NCBI GenBank assembly: GCA_029378245.1
Contig: JARKIF010000019.1
Coordinates: forward strand, 620,001 to 684,000
DNA: 64,000 nucleotides
Direction of reading: 5' to 3'
Origin: Roridomyces roridus
Lineage: Eukaryota > Basidiomycota > Agaricomycetes > Agaricales > Mycenaceae
Shown: piece after piece, positions 20,894 through 32,176 of the stretch
How positions within the stretch are numbered: position 1 is the stretch's first letter
Layout of the letters: each line of letters begins with the position of its first letter
The notes under the pieces: model-generated
The model's input: only the letters and a program-made list of their open reading frames with translations
The model's database searches: none
Told to the model about the DNA's origin: nothing
Translations under genes and position numbers: made by a program

Positions 20894-21901
20894 CCACGAT
20901 TGTCAAGGGAGATTTGAGAGACGGTGTAGGTAGTGAGAAATCTGTGAGTAACACCGCAGCAAGCACTCCATAATTGAACAGCAGGCTGTGGAAATTGGAA
21001 CATTCCTGCGCTCCGCAGAAGCCGGGACATGGGAAGCGGGTGTGTGCCGGAGTAGCAATGCCACGATTGTCAAGGGAGATTTGAGAGACGGTGGAGGAAC
21101 GGAGACAGCTCTGAGCGACACCGCAACAGATGTTCCAGAAGACAAGACTCCTGTCTAACAGCTGTAGAGAACCGGTGATGAACAGCAGCCACAGCCGGTT
21201 GACAGATGGCCGGGGAATGCAGGGAGGGGGGGCGGGGGGGCCGAGGAGGTTTTCTTGTGACAGTTACCATGAAGCCGGGAAAGCTGGACAAGAACAGACT
21301 CCTGGCGCTAAAGAAGAGGAGACGCCGACGGGCGCCAGTTCTAATACAGTGAGTGACTCGGAGCGACAGTGACTCGGGAGCGACAGTGACTCGGAGCGAC
21401 AGTGAGTCGGAGCGACATACGGGCATGAAAGATTGAGTAACCGGGACGAGAGTAGGTCGGGACTCCGGAGGGCAAGAGAGCAAGAAAGTAGCCTGAGGCA
21501 AGGGTCCTTGGGGAGGATTTTGTAGTCGTCAGAGAGCGCATTGTGAAGGAGGTGGAGGCAAGTGACAGCAGCTCTTACGCGCTGCGTGTAAGTTGTTATA
21601 GAAGCTGGGAATGCCGTAAGGACTCCGGAGTCCTGGGCGCCAGTTCTAATAGTAATACAGTGAGTCAGAGTGACAGTGAGTCGGAGCGACACACCTGTGC
21701 ACTTCTCGGGTTCTAAATTGGTTCTAAATACAGTTTGAAGATCTGTGGTCAAGATCGGGGACTCTTGAGATAGTCATCCTCCGCACCGTTAGTCGTGAAT
21801 ATGCCGAGCATCAAGATTCCCCTGGACCATTCATCTGTCCAAATATTGCTGGACGGTGCGCAAGCCGGTCGAAAAAGAAGCACGGGTATTCCATAGGGAT
21901 G
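20894..21901 (-). repeat. Right arm of the long inverted repeat (1,008 bp)
   Basis: Reverse complement of 19180-20187 with no difference seen. Immediately outside (21902 onwards) the homology to the left side continues but is clearly diverged, and it lacks the 2,055-bp insertion present on the left. Confidence 0.92.
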
Positions 21902-22198
21902 GACTTCAGTCCCGTCGGCGCAGTATTCTGTTATGAATCCGAGAGAGTGGCGCCGTCGACCGATGCCGAGAACTGTCCTTGCATGAGGAGATGATGGAGG
22001 ATGATGGTAAAGGGCAAGCGGGCCACGTGCACGTGACTGATCGGCGACCAGAACCCAACATGGACGCATCGCTCAATGGCCACTCTCATATCAGCCAGGT
22101 TCCCTTCCGCGACATCCTCAGCGTTCGCTTCCGAAGACTGTCGTTGAATCCGCCAGCTTCTGGGCCCTGGGCCGAAGCTGCATGATTGGCAGAAGAAA
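21902..22198. repeat. Outer part of right arm, carrying the empty insertion site
   Basis: Diverged reverse-complement copy of 16832-17106. It contains one CTTCAGTC (21904-21911), the unoccupied target of the element found at 17115-19169 on the left. Confidence 0.75.
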
Positions 22199-23758
22199 TG
22201 GCTCCTCTACAGCGGCGGAGGCCAGTCCTGTTGCTGAACACTGGGATGGGCGATGGAGATGAAAGAAAGAGTAAACTTGAAGTCTCAAGAGCTGTTGTCG
22301 TGTGGCATGATGCATTTTCTATATTTGTAAGGGTCTTTTAGGGCGCCTGATTTTTGGTTTTGGCAGCATAGTTGAAACAGCATACTTACATGGGATGGTA
22401 TGAGTGAATCCTCCGCTGAATGCTATTGCGGCTCTGGAGACTGGCAGTCTCTTCAATGAATCAAACTCAAGGTAAGGTAAAATTGAGGTTATGTTGAAAG
22501 AGCTACAACTAAATTCAGGGCTTGCTCAGCCTTGAAGTCGGAGATTGAGATGATCCTAATTCACGCACAAGCTCATCCGAGTCCTTCCTCGACCATTCCG
22601 TATCAGGATTCAAGCCAGGGCGTAGAGCACCGTCATCGGCATGCTGAGGAACTCGGCCGCTGCGCGCGCCGCGCAGAACATACTACAGGTGCAGAATTTA
22701 CCGGCCGAACGAAAATATCTTCAGGCTCCTCCTCCACCTGCGCGAGGAATCTGGGATCCTTTGGACTTGATTTCGACCCAAATGGTATCTCTCGCATTGC
22801 GAAATGGCTCAAGGTCAGTGACCCTTCAAATTCAAACACCTTTGCACTTGCCTACTTCAGACTCCGACAGGCGTGCCCCGATGTTTCGAAGGACTTACTT
22901 AGTCTACCGCTGGAAACGTTACGTGAAGGAAAGTTGGGAGACCTATCCAAGCTTTGAGGTGTCCGAGGCACGAGGGCTCCACAAAAGCGTGTCTGCGGAT
23001 CAGCGGTGTCCGAGTGCTAGAAGTGACATCGCTTTCTGTCTTCCGCCACCTCGCACCTCTCCTTTCCTCTTCGGCGTCGTAACCCTCGGTGGCTTTTCTT
23101 TTACCCTCTCTCCCTCCCTCTGATGGATCACGGACATTAACTGCACGTTTTCCGCTAACCATCAATTTCATTTACAGCTTTGACCAACATGGGTTTGGAG
23201 ACATGCCCACCCGCCCGGGCGCGCGGGAACCCGTGTTGCGTCGGGAAGCCGGGGTCGCCAGCCGGGTGTGCGGCGGCCTCGGCCTCCTCCATTTATTATG
23301 CGTATCATTTCTTCATCACCCTCTCGGTCCATGCTGACTGGTGTTCTCCTCGCAATCCCTGGGACTGAGCGCAATGCACAAATTACGCTCGAAATCCCGA
23401 AACAGCGAATTCGAAATGCATAGCCTCGTTCGTCCCGTTCTTCGATGTTGCTTGTAACCACTATCCACTATGGATTCATTAGGGCCCTAGAGGCGCTTAG
23501 CAGGCATGTTCACAGTTCAATCAATGAGAAAGTAACAATAAATTCGGACAACACTTCAAATTTGACTGGGTACATACGTAGTACCACGTAGAGCCTGTCT
23601 CCCACAACGACTGGGCTAAAAACCCGGCCCGAATGGGCTGTACATAATGGAGGTCAGAGTGGATACGTTCTCCACTGTCTCAGCGCGCTCCGCAGAATTC
23701 CGCCATCTGTGGGGGGGATACACTCAGCACACTAAACGAGAAACGAACCAGACAATTA
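22199..23758. other. No gene firmly recognised
   Basis: Frames at 22532-22957 and 22641-23123 (plus) overlap each other and could be joined by a candidate GTCAGT...TTCAG intron, but no domain is recognised. A CT-rich stretch at about 23040-23130 looks like promoter-type DNA. Possibly the remains of a host gene. Confidence 0.3.
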
Positions 23759-23830
23759 ATGGGAATATCGACTCACCATCTTGGAATTGAGATGCTCGCA
23801 CAACCATTTCACTTTGGACTCCACATCGAC

Positions 23831-25204
23831 TCACAATCCTTGGTCTCTCAAACCCCGCAATGTGTCCAAAGCGCGCTTGATATTCAGATGTATGCCCCAT
23901 TCATAAGCATCCTGCTCCGTGAATGCCAAATTGAACGACTCCAGTTGGACGCGTCCGCCCATCCTCGCTTCGAGCATCTGCACAAGCGACGGCACCTCAA
24001 TCGGCGTCGTGCACTCTACCAATTCGAGTCTCCTGAGCACGGGCACGATGGGCTCCCGCACAAGTATCCCAAACAGCACTTCATACCCCGCTCTTGAGTT
24101 CTCCCCACAATCGATTTCAAGGTGTTCGAGGCTCGGCAAGGCGAGGAGGGTGCCCTCGATGGTCCCCGCATCGTCTGCCGAGCTGGTGGAGATGTAAAAC
24201 GAAGTCGGGGTACAGCCAGATCTCTCGACCAACTCCTGCATCTCTAATATGTCCGCAGTTACAAAGTTCTCTACGTGAATGACGCGGAGCGCGGGGAGAG
24301 TGAGGTGTGGGATGATCCAGTGGCTGCGATCCTGCCCGAGATGCAGTGTGTGGAGACGAGGTAGTGTGCGTCGAGGAGAGGTAATGTCTCGCGACAAGTC
24401 GTAATTCCCGGGCGTGAGCTCGAAATACTCGAGGTTTGGCGTATATTCGAATAGTTTGAGACAGTCGATGATTTGGTCGTGGAAATATAGCGTTGTAATT
24501 TGAGCCCAGGGGAGCGAGGTATGCAGCTCCTCAAGAGAGACCTGGGTGCATTGGATCTCCGTGAGGCGGGGGGCGTCTAGCGATGCTGGAAGGTAACGAC
24601 AATTGTTGGGAACGGATTGCCGTCGATAGCGCTCAGAGAGAGCTTAGTAAGGTGAGTGTAACGACCCTGAAAAATTGAAGGAAAGAGGATAGGGTCCATG
24701 GAAGACGGTGAGGTCTAGATGCCCCCATTGGGACGAATATTCGCTGAGGTCGTCCACGATCCTAGGACGCTCCCGATGGCCAGCGTCCGTGAGCGATATG
24801 CGCAGATCCAAGGGAAGGGAGCCGGCGCGAGATAGCCATAATCGCACTAGGTCAGAGATGTGTACTGACTCCAAGGCTACGTGGCATTCCGAGCCGAAAC
24901 GCGTCCATAGCCTCGGTGTCGATAGAGCCACTTCCCGCCAGAGCGAGCATACACTCGCAGGTACCATCGGGTTACAACCAGGGGTTGGGTACTCTCCGGT
25001 ATATTGGAGGAAGATTTCAGAGAGGATCTCGAGTGGGAGGGTGAGTATGGGGTATACGATAGCGGCGAGTTTTTCGCGGATGTTTTGAGCATCTGCTTGG
25101 AGGAGCGCCAGCTGGGACTGAAGGTGGGCTATCCGTCCCCCGATGTGAGCCAGATTGGACCGTAACTCGACCGCGGCTGTGGAGATCATGGTGGTCAAGA
25201 ACAA
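23831..25204 (-). pseudogene. F-box protein gene, frame disrupted
   Basis: Agaric-type F-box protein, expected to recruit substrates to an SCF ubiquitin ligase. The N-terminus has a coiled-coil-like segment (about residues 12-45), then the F-box starting YPILTLPLEILSEIFLQYTG with PASVCSLWREVALSTPRLW. The C-terminal half is a leucine-rich-repeat-like region (LPRLHTLHLG, LPSLEHLEIDCG, VLRRLELVE). The main frame runs from 25204 to 23831 with one internal stop at 24644-24646. Around it the conserved-looking sequence (RYTHLTKLSLSAIDGNPFPT) lies in a second frame before the first frame resumes, so two compensating single-base changes about 55 bases apart are implied. Alternative start at 25189. Confidence 0.72.
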
Positions 25205-26294
25205 AGAGTGAATCTGATTGGATCATTGCACTGCCACATCAACGCTTCTTGCCCAGAACTTCCATCTCAGTCTATCGCGGTTCAGGAGCTACATAGGGAG
25301 GAAAACTGGAGACACTCGACTACTCTCTCGGGTCATTTGAATCAGCTGAGTTCCGCTCTTCGGTCTTGCTGTGGATTTGCTCACAACCTGCTCAATGCTC
25401 ATCGGACTTTGACTCGACCGGGCGGGCTGCTTGATTGCCACCAAGAGGATCGTCGGCGAATTGAGTGCGTACATACTTTTCTTTAGGCGCTCAGGATTGA
25501 GGATAAGGGTACCAACTATCTCTCGGGAGCGTTGAAATCGACGCTGAATTGGCGGAGTCGCTGCACCGCATTGTACTGGTCCAGGCTGTCATTCAAAGGA
25601 CAGACGTCTACTTTTCTGCGGTCACCTTGTCCCCTTCGAGTATGGATAGGATAGGATAGGATATATTACACGGCACGGTCCGCTTATCGAATGCCGGTTT
25701 CCTGGGATTATCCCAGTGTACAAAGCAAGTAAAGTACACCTTCGCCCCAGGACCTCCCTCCGCTATCTAAACCCTAAGTGCAGAGCCCATGAGAAGACGT
25801 CGACGTCAACCCATGCCCCACGGTAGAACTTAGACCACGAAAAAAGACAACATTGAATCAGAGTCAGCACCTTTCAAAGTACAATAAACTTTACGGTCGA
25901 GGGGGAGGAACATATCTGTAACTTACTGTAAAGACCATGATAAGTACCGCCAAAGTTCAAGGGCAAGACGATGAGTGGGTTGGAAGCATAGTTGGACAGC
26001 TTCTGGACGTTGATGTGTCTTGACCATGGAGGTAATGCCTCAAGAATAGAGTTCTGAGGCCTGAGGGCGGCTGGTTCCTTGGAGGCTGCAGTATCCCATG
26101 TATAGAACGTAAAGTTAATTGCTCAAGTCGACTTGCATCTGCAGCCATTGTAGTGCATATTTTTCCATTCCACGTCGTTGCGTGTTGGGCACTCAAAATG
26201 GTAATTTCCGGAGGAGTAACAAGTACCCCAGGAAGAGCAGAAAGTGTCGAGGTTTGAAGGGGCATGATTCCAATTTGAGTGAAGGAACCCACGA
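25205..26294. other. Intergenic, no gene recognised
   Basis: Short frames only; the longest (25957-26550 minus) overlaps repeat termini and has no recognised domain. A short AGGATAGGATAGGATA run occurs near 25648. Confidence 0.35.
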
Positions 26295-26480
26295 CATCAG
26301 TAAAACGGCCGGTTCGGCTTTGGCGTCTTTGTCTTGTGGAGGTCGTCTTACATCTTTGGCAGCGATCTTTCAATGTCTTTGTCTTGGCGAGTACTATATT
26401 TGTCTTTTGCGAAACATCTTTCTGTTCAAGAATGTCTTGTTCAATCAAGCAATTTTTAATTTGTCGACCACGCCACCACA
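26295..26480 (+). repeat. DNA-element terminus CATCAGTAAAACGGCCGGT with TCTTTG subterminal motifs
   Basis: The end sequence matches, in opposite orientation, the terminus at 39423-39441. It is followed by reiterated TCTTTGTCTTG/TCTTTGGC motifs. The same CATCAGTAAAAC core bounds the nested element at 17191-18582. Confidence 0.6.
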
Positions 26481-26549
26481 GACAGAGGTACATTGCCCAA
26501 GACACCCAAGACACTGGTTGGTACAAAGATGATCGTGGTGTCAATTGCA

Positions 26550-27840
26550 CCCAAGTATGCTGTTCAAGTTGGTCATTTAATCAAATGCACTTTTATTTTT
26601 GTTTTCTGGTCCCAACTTTTATTTCTGTGCCTCAGATGTTTTTCACAAGCTCGGTCCCTGTATTTATTTTGTTATTAAGGGTTCCGGACATCGTGCCGAG
26701 CGGCGTTCGGCTCTCCCGCTTCAGCGCCCTGCCAGTGATCAAGCTGTTTGGAAGGCGGGAAGTTTGTCAGCCGGCGGCCGTTACGTGATGCTCTGATCCG
26801 GCGTTACCTGCTCTCTGCTCTTGCTCTCATCTGCCGCCTCTCCATAGATTTCCATCCTATCTCGATACAGCCCTTCCGATGTCATCAATGGTCGACCACA
26901 CATCACGTCCTCAGCATTTCCACCCTCGTCTCCTGTCGTGTCGAGACAGCGTTTGCCCGGTGCCCGGGTGCCGATGATTGGCGGATTTCTTTCAACGCTG
27001 GATGGATGCTCTCAGGAGGATTGTGGTGGTACACCGGGGCCACGCGAAGTGCCATATGAGCATTGAGGCGAGTGCTGCCTTCGTTATCCTTCTTATTCTT
27101 CCGCCTAGATCGCTTTTACCGTCGGCATCGCGGCGGTCCCAACGCCTCCCTTTCCATACCTCCGCGTAGACGACGCCGTCAATCCACATCGACTTTGCTG
27201 CCCTGCACGCCCCTTCCTTGTTGTGGGCATTGGTCCACGCAACGCGCGGCGTCCAATTCATGCGAGTCGGTGTCGGATTCGGGTCGAGTACTTGACGTCG
27301 TGGACATCTGGGAGCGCGCTGAGGAATTCGCCCAGCGGTATCGACACGTTGAATTCGTGGCGCACGCAGCGTCGCAGGCACATGAGTCAGATGTGCCGTG
27401 GTGGGAATGGCTTTCAGCTTTCCGTGCACCATAGTTATTGCGGCTCGTCCAGACCTGACCTGTCTACGCGGGCCATCCTGGTGTCAGGGGTTTTCGCCTA
27501 TGTGCTGCTTCCCATCCCCATCACGTCGCCCCGACTCACACAACGAACCTCACCAGTTCCCGCTGGCGTTGGGGCTCAACACTGCTCACAAGCTGCTCAA
27601 CACCGCCGGGAGCTTCGGGAATGGCTGCCTATGTAAGTGATCGGTTCCCAATGATGGCACGGCGGCCACGGCCAACTGCCGAACCAACCTTCCACACTGA
27701 ATAAAACTGGTAGTTCAAGCAAAAGGCCTCTGAAATATAGAGTTAAGACCGTTTGAACTTTGAAAATAAAAACTTTGCGGCCGAAAACAAAAATCAAAGT
27801 GTGTTTGATTAAATGACCAACTTGAACGGCATACCCAAGA
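26550..27840. repeat. Inverted repeat pair (about 60 bp arms) bounding 1.2 kb
   Basis: CCAAGTATGCTGTTCAAGTT GGTCATTTAATCAAA at 26551-26585 matches the reverse complement of 27795-27838 (TTTGATTAAATGACCAACTT GAACGGCATACCCAAG), and similarity extends into TTTTTGTTTTC. Reads as terminal inverted repeats of another DNA element. No reliable target duplication found. Confidence 0.5.
27063..27434 (+). CDS. Hypothetical protein fragment, 123 aa
   Basis: The second half of this frame (DIWERAEEFAQRYRHVEFVA HAASQAHESDVPWWEW) looks like real protein, with amphipathic helix spacing. The first half is Arg/Pro-rich and less convincing. I do not recognise the family. It sits between inverted repeats, so it could be a captured or truncated exon. 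Confidence 0.3.
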   Translation: MRRVLPSLSFLFFRLDRFYRRHRGGPNASLSIPPRRRRRQSTSTLLPCTPLPCCGHWSTQRAASNSCESVSDSGRVLDVVDIWERAEEFAQRYRHVEFVAHAASQAHESDVPWWEWLSAFRAP

Positions 27841-27899
27841 CGGAAAAGTAGCCGAAAGACGATAATATATTCAAAGCCGAGTCTGTGTACTACTATAGA

Positions 27900-30130
27900 C
27901 TAGAATGCTATCTCGTGTGAGTGGTGATCTGCATACTTATTAATGTAGAAAGATTTGAAGCGGTCCAACGACCAGGTATAACTAAAGTGATGTGGGATAA
28001 AATCGTCGCCGAAGATGGGGATTAGATGCGCCGCGCGGACAAGTGATTCAAGACCGACAATATCCAAAACACGGTTTCCGCGATCATCGATGTCAGGCTC
28101 GACCATCCACATTCCGACATCCGGGCAAGGTTCTTCACCAATGGATGAGAACCAGGTCACCAGGGCACACGGGTAGACAAACCCTCGATGCTTCACGGAC
28201 ATGAACAGCAGCACACGGGCTACGAGCAGTCCGCGAAACCCGGGGGTTTTCTGGTCATGCGCGACAAAGACGCAGTCATAGCGTGGCGGCCCGCCGCGCC
28301 ACGAGCGAACGGAACGGATACGCTCGCGGAGCAGCCCACCAAGGCCGGACTGGTCGCTCGGAGCGAGAAAGGTCGCCGTCGCAGAAGGATACGACTTGAC
28401 TTTGAAAGGGAGAGGGGGACAATGATCTAGTGGTACGTCGGCGAGCGGAATGTCGAGATCGGGATAATCTCGCCCATATAGAAAGCGGCGCAAAAGGTCG
28501 GGGAATGAGGGTATTTGAGCATGTTGGCTAGCTCACACGGATCTCGTGGATGGGAGCGACTCGGGACTGTTAAAAGCATCAATGGTAAGCGGTGAAAGGT
28601 TGTCGACTACGTACAGGGTTTCACGGCAAGCTTGACTTCGGCAAGAATGTCGCGCTCATCAACTGCCTGGATATCGTCGTCCTCGAAACCGCCATGTCGG
28701 GGTACTGCCGCCGGTTGTACTGGGATCGGTTGTGAGGGAGCCGTGCCGTCGGGGGACCCGTCGAGCATTCCGCGCTCAATAAAATTGACACGGGCGGCGG
28801 CGAGCTTGTCAAGTCGATCGTTGATAGTGAGAATCTGGGTCATAGCTTGATTGCGACTGGAACGACGCCAGGGCTCCTTGACGGCCTTGATGTGCTTGGA
28901 CTCCGTGATGGACGAGCAGAGGCCGTTTGGAGCGCCGAACTCGCAGATGAGGTATGAGTAGTGGGTGAGGGAGTGCTGTCGAGGAAGGCAGAACCCGTTG
29001 GGGCAGATACCGCTTGTCTCGAATATTGTGCGCTCTGCATGATACCGAACCAGCGCTGCATCAATCTCGGCAAGGGTGTCCTCGTTGATGACGTTCCGCC
29101 GTACGAGATAGCAGAAGTCGAGGAAGGCCCTGAACGCGCGAAGCATTTGGGGCGGGACATGACCCTCAATAGCGGGGAGATAGACCTGCACCATTGGATA
29201 CTATCAACACAGGTTATCGAGGCTGGAAAAGAAAGATTTCACCTTCATCAACGCTTTCGAATCATCGCCAGTCCACTGCTTGAAGCCGCGGCCCTCGGGA
29301 AACCTGCGGAGACCCGGGAAAGGCGGTACAGCCGCAATGCTGAGATCGTATGAGAAGTAGAAAGTTGCTAAGAAGATGTTAACGCACCGCCGGTCAATAT
29401 CCGCCATTATTTTCTTTGTCATTGCGGCCCTCTCAATGTAGTCGCCGACCCATGCTACAAGGTGATCCTTGAATGTCCCCTTGATTACTTGATGTAGGAG
29501 ATCGGGGGAGAGTAGTTCATGGATATCCGCCCGCGGGAAACTCCACGTGAATGGCTTCGAATCGGGAATAAGATGAAGACCATGGAAAGGCGGATGCACG
29601 CACCAGAACATCCGGAATAACCCCGTAGTCATCCCACAAAGCACCGTGACCGAGGGCCTCAAACAACGCCTCCATGTCGTTGACTGCGCCGCCCGCCTGG
29701 GCCGTCAAGATCCTTGCTTAGCGCGGTACACCTGGAATGGATGAGTCTGGAACGGTACCGAGGTTATGATGACATACCTCGCACACCACCCTTGCACGAC
29801 ACAGGCCAGAAGAACCTGCTCGGGATAGTCGGCAATGTATGGACCAAGGCCGTAGATGACGCGCCGGTAGTGCCCATCACCAAATAGGGCAAGCTCGGGG
29901 ACGGTCATGGCAGCACGCAGAGGTTCGAAGATATATCGCAAGGACGCATGGAAAAGCACGCGTCGGAAGGTGCGAAATTCTTCGGTCTTTTGATTCTCGC
30001 GATCAGCTGTAGTTCCATCAGTACAAGAATAAACGGAAGGAATAAGAGTACTTTTAGGGATGGCCAAAAAACCGATGAGAGCGACGGCGTTGCGATGTGC
30101 GCGGCGTACATTATTCCAGACGACCCCTGC
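27900..30130 (-). pseudogene. Plavaka-type (CACTA-like) transposase, N-terminally truncated
   Basis: Spliced minus-strand reading gives the C-terminal two thirds of a Plavaka transposase. Blocks in order: NNVRRAHRNAVALIGFLAIP, EEFRTFRRVLFHASLRYIFE, DGHYRRVIYGLGPYIADYPE, FPRADIHELLSPDLLHQVIK, GRGFKQWTGDDSKALMKVYL, AFLDFCYLVRRNV, FGAPNGLCSSITESKHIKAV, RRFLYGRDYPDL and a C-terminal NKYADHHSHEIAF. Five in-phase introns fit: 30007-30051, 29555-29603, 29340-29387, 29186-29242 and 28567-28614. The frame from the start to intron 29555 needs a small frame change near 29705. Upstream of about 30130 the expected N-terminal third is missing, so the copy cannot be complete. The enzyme would cut and paste its own element. 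Confidence 0.8.
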
Positions 30131-30371
30131 AGAGGCGTATGTCGGAAAAACGCACGTGGGCTTAAGATCACTGGTGATGGCCGATCAGGCCATCAGGCAA
30201 AGCCTGCCTTTTTAGGTGCCGATTAGTTGAGCCAATCTAATTAGTTGGCCGGTGATGATTGGGTGAAGCCGTGATGATAAGGACAGGCGGCATTATAAGG
30301 CAATATTACTTGAAGGGATTCCAATTGGAAGAGGGAGCAAGCCCAATAGGGTCAAAAGGTAATGTCATTGA
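30131..30371. other. Breakpoint region upstream of the truncated transposase
   Basis: Transposase similarity ends near 30130. The following bases hold short inverted motifs (GGCCGATCAGGCCATCAGGC; AGTTGAGCCAATCTAATTAGTTGGCC) but no gene. Confidence 0.35.
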
Positions 30372-30399
30372 AGCTCTTTGTATTTGAAACGAATTCAAG

Positions 30400-30497
30400 C
30401 CGCTGCTGCTGCTGCTGCAACTGGGATTCGAACCCAAGACCTTTACATGTCAAACACGGAGCAATCAGAGATCATTAACCACTACACCAGGCAGTGC
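30400..30497 (-). repeat. tRNA-derived SINE-like sequence with A and B boxes and a (GCA)n tail
   Basis: On the minus strand TGGTGTAGTGG (30479-30489) fits the RNA polymerase III A box and GGTTCGAATCC (30424-30434) is a perfect B box, 44 bases apart. A T-arm-like fold TTGGG-TTCGAAT-CCCAG is present. The would-be acceptor strands (CACTGCC and TTGCAGC) do not pair at all, so it is not a working tRNA gene. A GCA repeat follows the 3' end (30403-30418), like the simple-repeat tail of a SINE. Confidence 0.55.
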
Positions 30498-30593
30498 TTT
30501 TATAGGAATAGAAAGCAGGCCATGATATACTCTCTTTCGGGTCAGTCACGCTACTCGAAAACGCTTGACTACCAATTTTTTTTTGCTCGCTAA

Positions 30594-32176
30594 CTACGCC
30601 GCGCTACGCGACGCTCGTGTGGCCCGACGAGGGGCTTCAGACTCCGGAGGGCTTGGGACATAAGCTTCATTTCCTCCTCTTCCCGCGGCTTGTCCTCTAC
30701 CTCCCCGACCCCGCCGACCACCTCTGTTCCCTCCCCGCGCTGGGTGCACAACTTCGGCCACTTCTTCTGTTACAGCCTCGTCAACCCCGCTCTGAGCTTC
30801 ATCACCCTGGGTCTCAAGCTGCAGTCCGCCCTCCACACGCCCCGCTCCCTCCTCTGCTGTTCCCCGTGCAAGATCGGCATCATCCCCGAGCTCAAAGCGC
30901 TGCATCGCATCGGCTATCTCAGATTCCACTCCCTCGTCTGCGTCTTCCTCCGCAGCATTGGCGAGTTTGACACCTGAGAAAACAAACTGCCCGAAAACTT
31001 TGAATATATTCTTGACGTGGTCGGCGTGGCTGTTCTCGGTGAGCATTTTTAGATAACTCTTGTAGTCCTCCTCCCAGGTGATCTTGGAGATTGCTCCCGT
31101 GGACGACCACTCCTTATCAACCGAGAGTACGAACCGAAGCTGAGATGCAAGTTAGCTGAGAACATGGAGCCAGGTAATTTGAGCACACACCAACGTTGCT
31201 GACGCTGCAATGGAGGATGCAGTCACAGTTTTAAGATGGAGTTTGACACCATTCGAGTTCGACGCCGGTTTGTTGCCCAATACGAGACTACCGGGCCCGT
31301 AGTACATGAGCCGATGCACCTGTGTGACATCATTAACAAGCAATAATGGAAGAGGGCTGTCACGTACTCGTTGGACGGGAGGACCAAGAAAGATGTCCGT
31401 CATGACCTGGGTGAGCCGGGAAAACAAGATCGGTGCGAAGAGGGTCGGTTTTTTGTCACGAGGAAACTGGAGGAGGCCCTTGAGAGCGGCACTATTACTC
31501 CTATCGGCATTGGCCACTAGAAACTGGCCAAGCTCTGAAGAGTCAATAGAGCACCCTTGAAGTATGGCAGGAAGATTCTTGCGTATGTTGCTGATCAGAG
31601 TGGAGCGCGCGTCTCCGTGCTCGCGAACAAACTTTTGGGTCATTAATATGTTGGCGCGTGAATCAAATTGAAACACTCACATCCTTGGCCAGATTCGTGT
31701 ATTTGGACGCGTCAAGAAGCTCGTGGAATCTGGGAGGTATTTCCTCATAGAGTGCAGTGGTGACCGACTGCGCGTGATTGTCGTCGCCGCCTTCGAAGAC
31801 CGCCATGGGATCAGCGGATGGATTAGGTCGCTCGCAGAACCGCGACGTGTCGATAAGGAGGGCTCGAGTGAAGAGAATCTTCTTCGCCCAGCCAATGACA
31901 TGGGTCTTGTATCCTAACTTGTCGTCGGTTTGCCCCCGTCGTTTCTTTGTGGACGTGGACGTGGCCGTGAGATTACTATTCTCGTCACGAAGTCTGGCGT
32001 TTTCAGCACGGAGTCTGCCGTTCTCCACCTGGCTGTCCTTGAGGGCCTATGCTTGGGTTAGGCTTGGACACGAAGGATAACGGTTATATTAAGTTGCTTA
32101 CCTGAAGAAGTGCGGCGCGCGACGCGCCATTGTACTCTGCCATGTCTGCGGACGGTTCGTTGTTGGGTTCCGCCAT
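30594..32176 (-). CDS. Five-exon gene: coiled-coil N-terminus, conserved core, acidic and RGG-rich tail (459 aa)
   Basis: Exons: 32176-32102, 32046-31681, 31631-31368, 31319-31191 and 31139-30594. All four introns are 48-55 nt, GT-AG and phase 0, and the joined frame has no stop. Residues about 25-45 form a short leucine/arginine heptad stretch (VENGRLRAENARLRDEN). Residues about 60-310 are a folded-looking core with GYKTHVIGWAKKILFTRALL and LGQFLVANADRSNSAALKGL. Residues about 340-410 are acidic, and about 413-434 are Arg/Gly-rich (RGGNRGGRRGRGGRG), a pattern of RNA- or DNA-binding tails. I do not recognise the family. It lies next to one Plavaka transposase and divergent from another, so an element-encoded accessory role is possible but unproven. 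Confidence 0.82.

Noticed and set aside
19329..21752. Pairs of identical 162- and 143-codon frames on opposite strands
   Set aside because: Their identity follows from the inverted repeat; no domain is present and several overlap in different frames, so they are not counted as duplicated genes.
30414..30497. Functional tRNA gene
   Set aside because: The A and B boxes fit, but the acceptor strands do not pair and no normal anticodon arm can be drawn.
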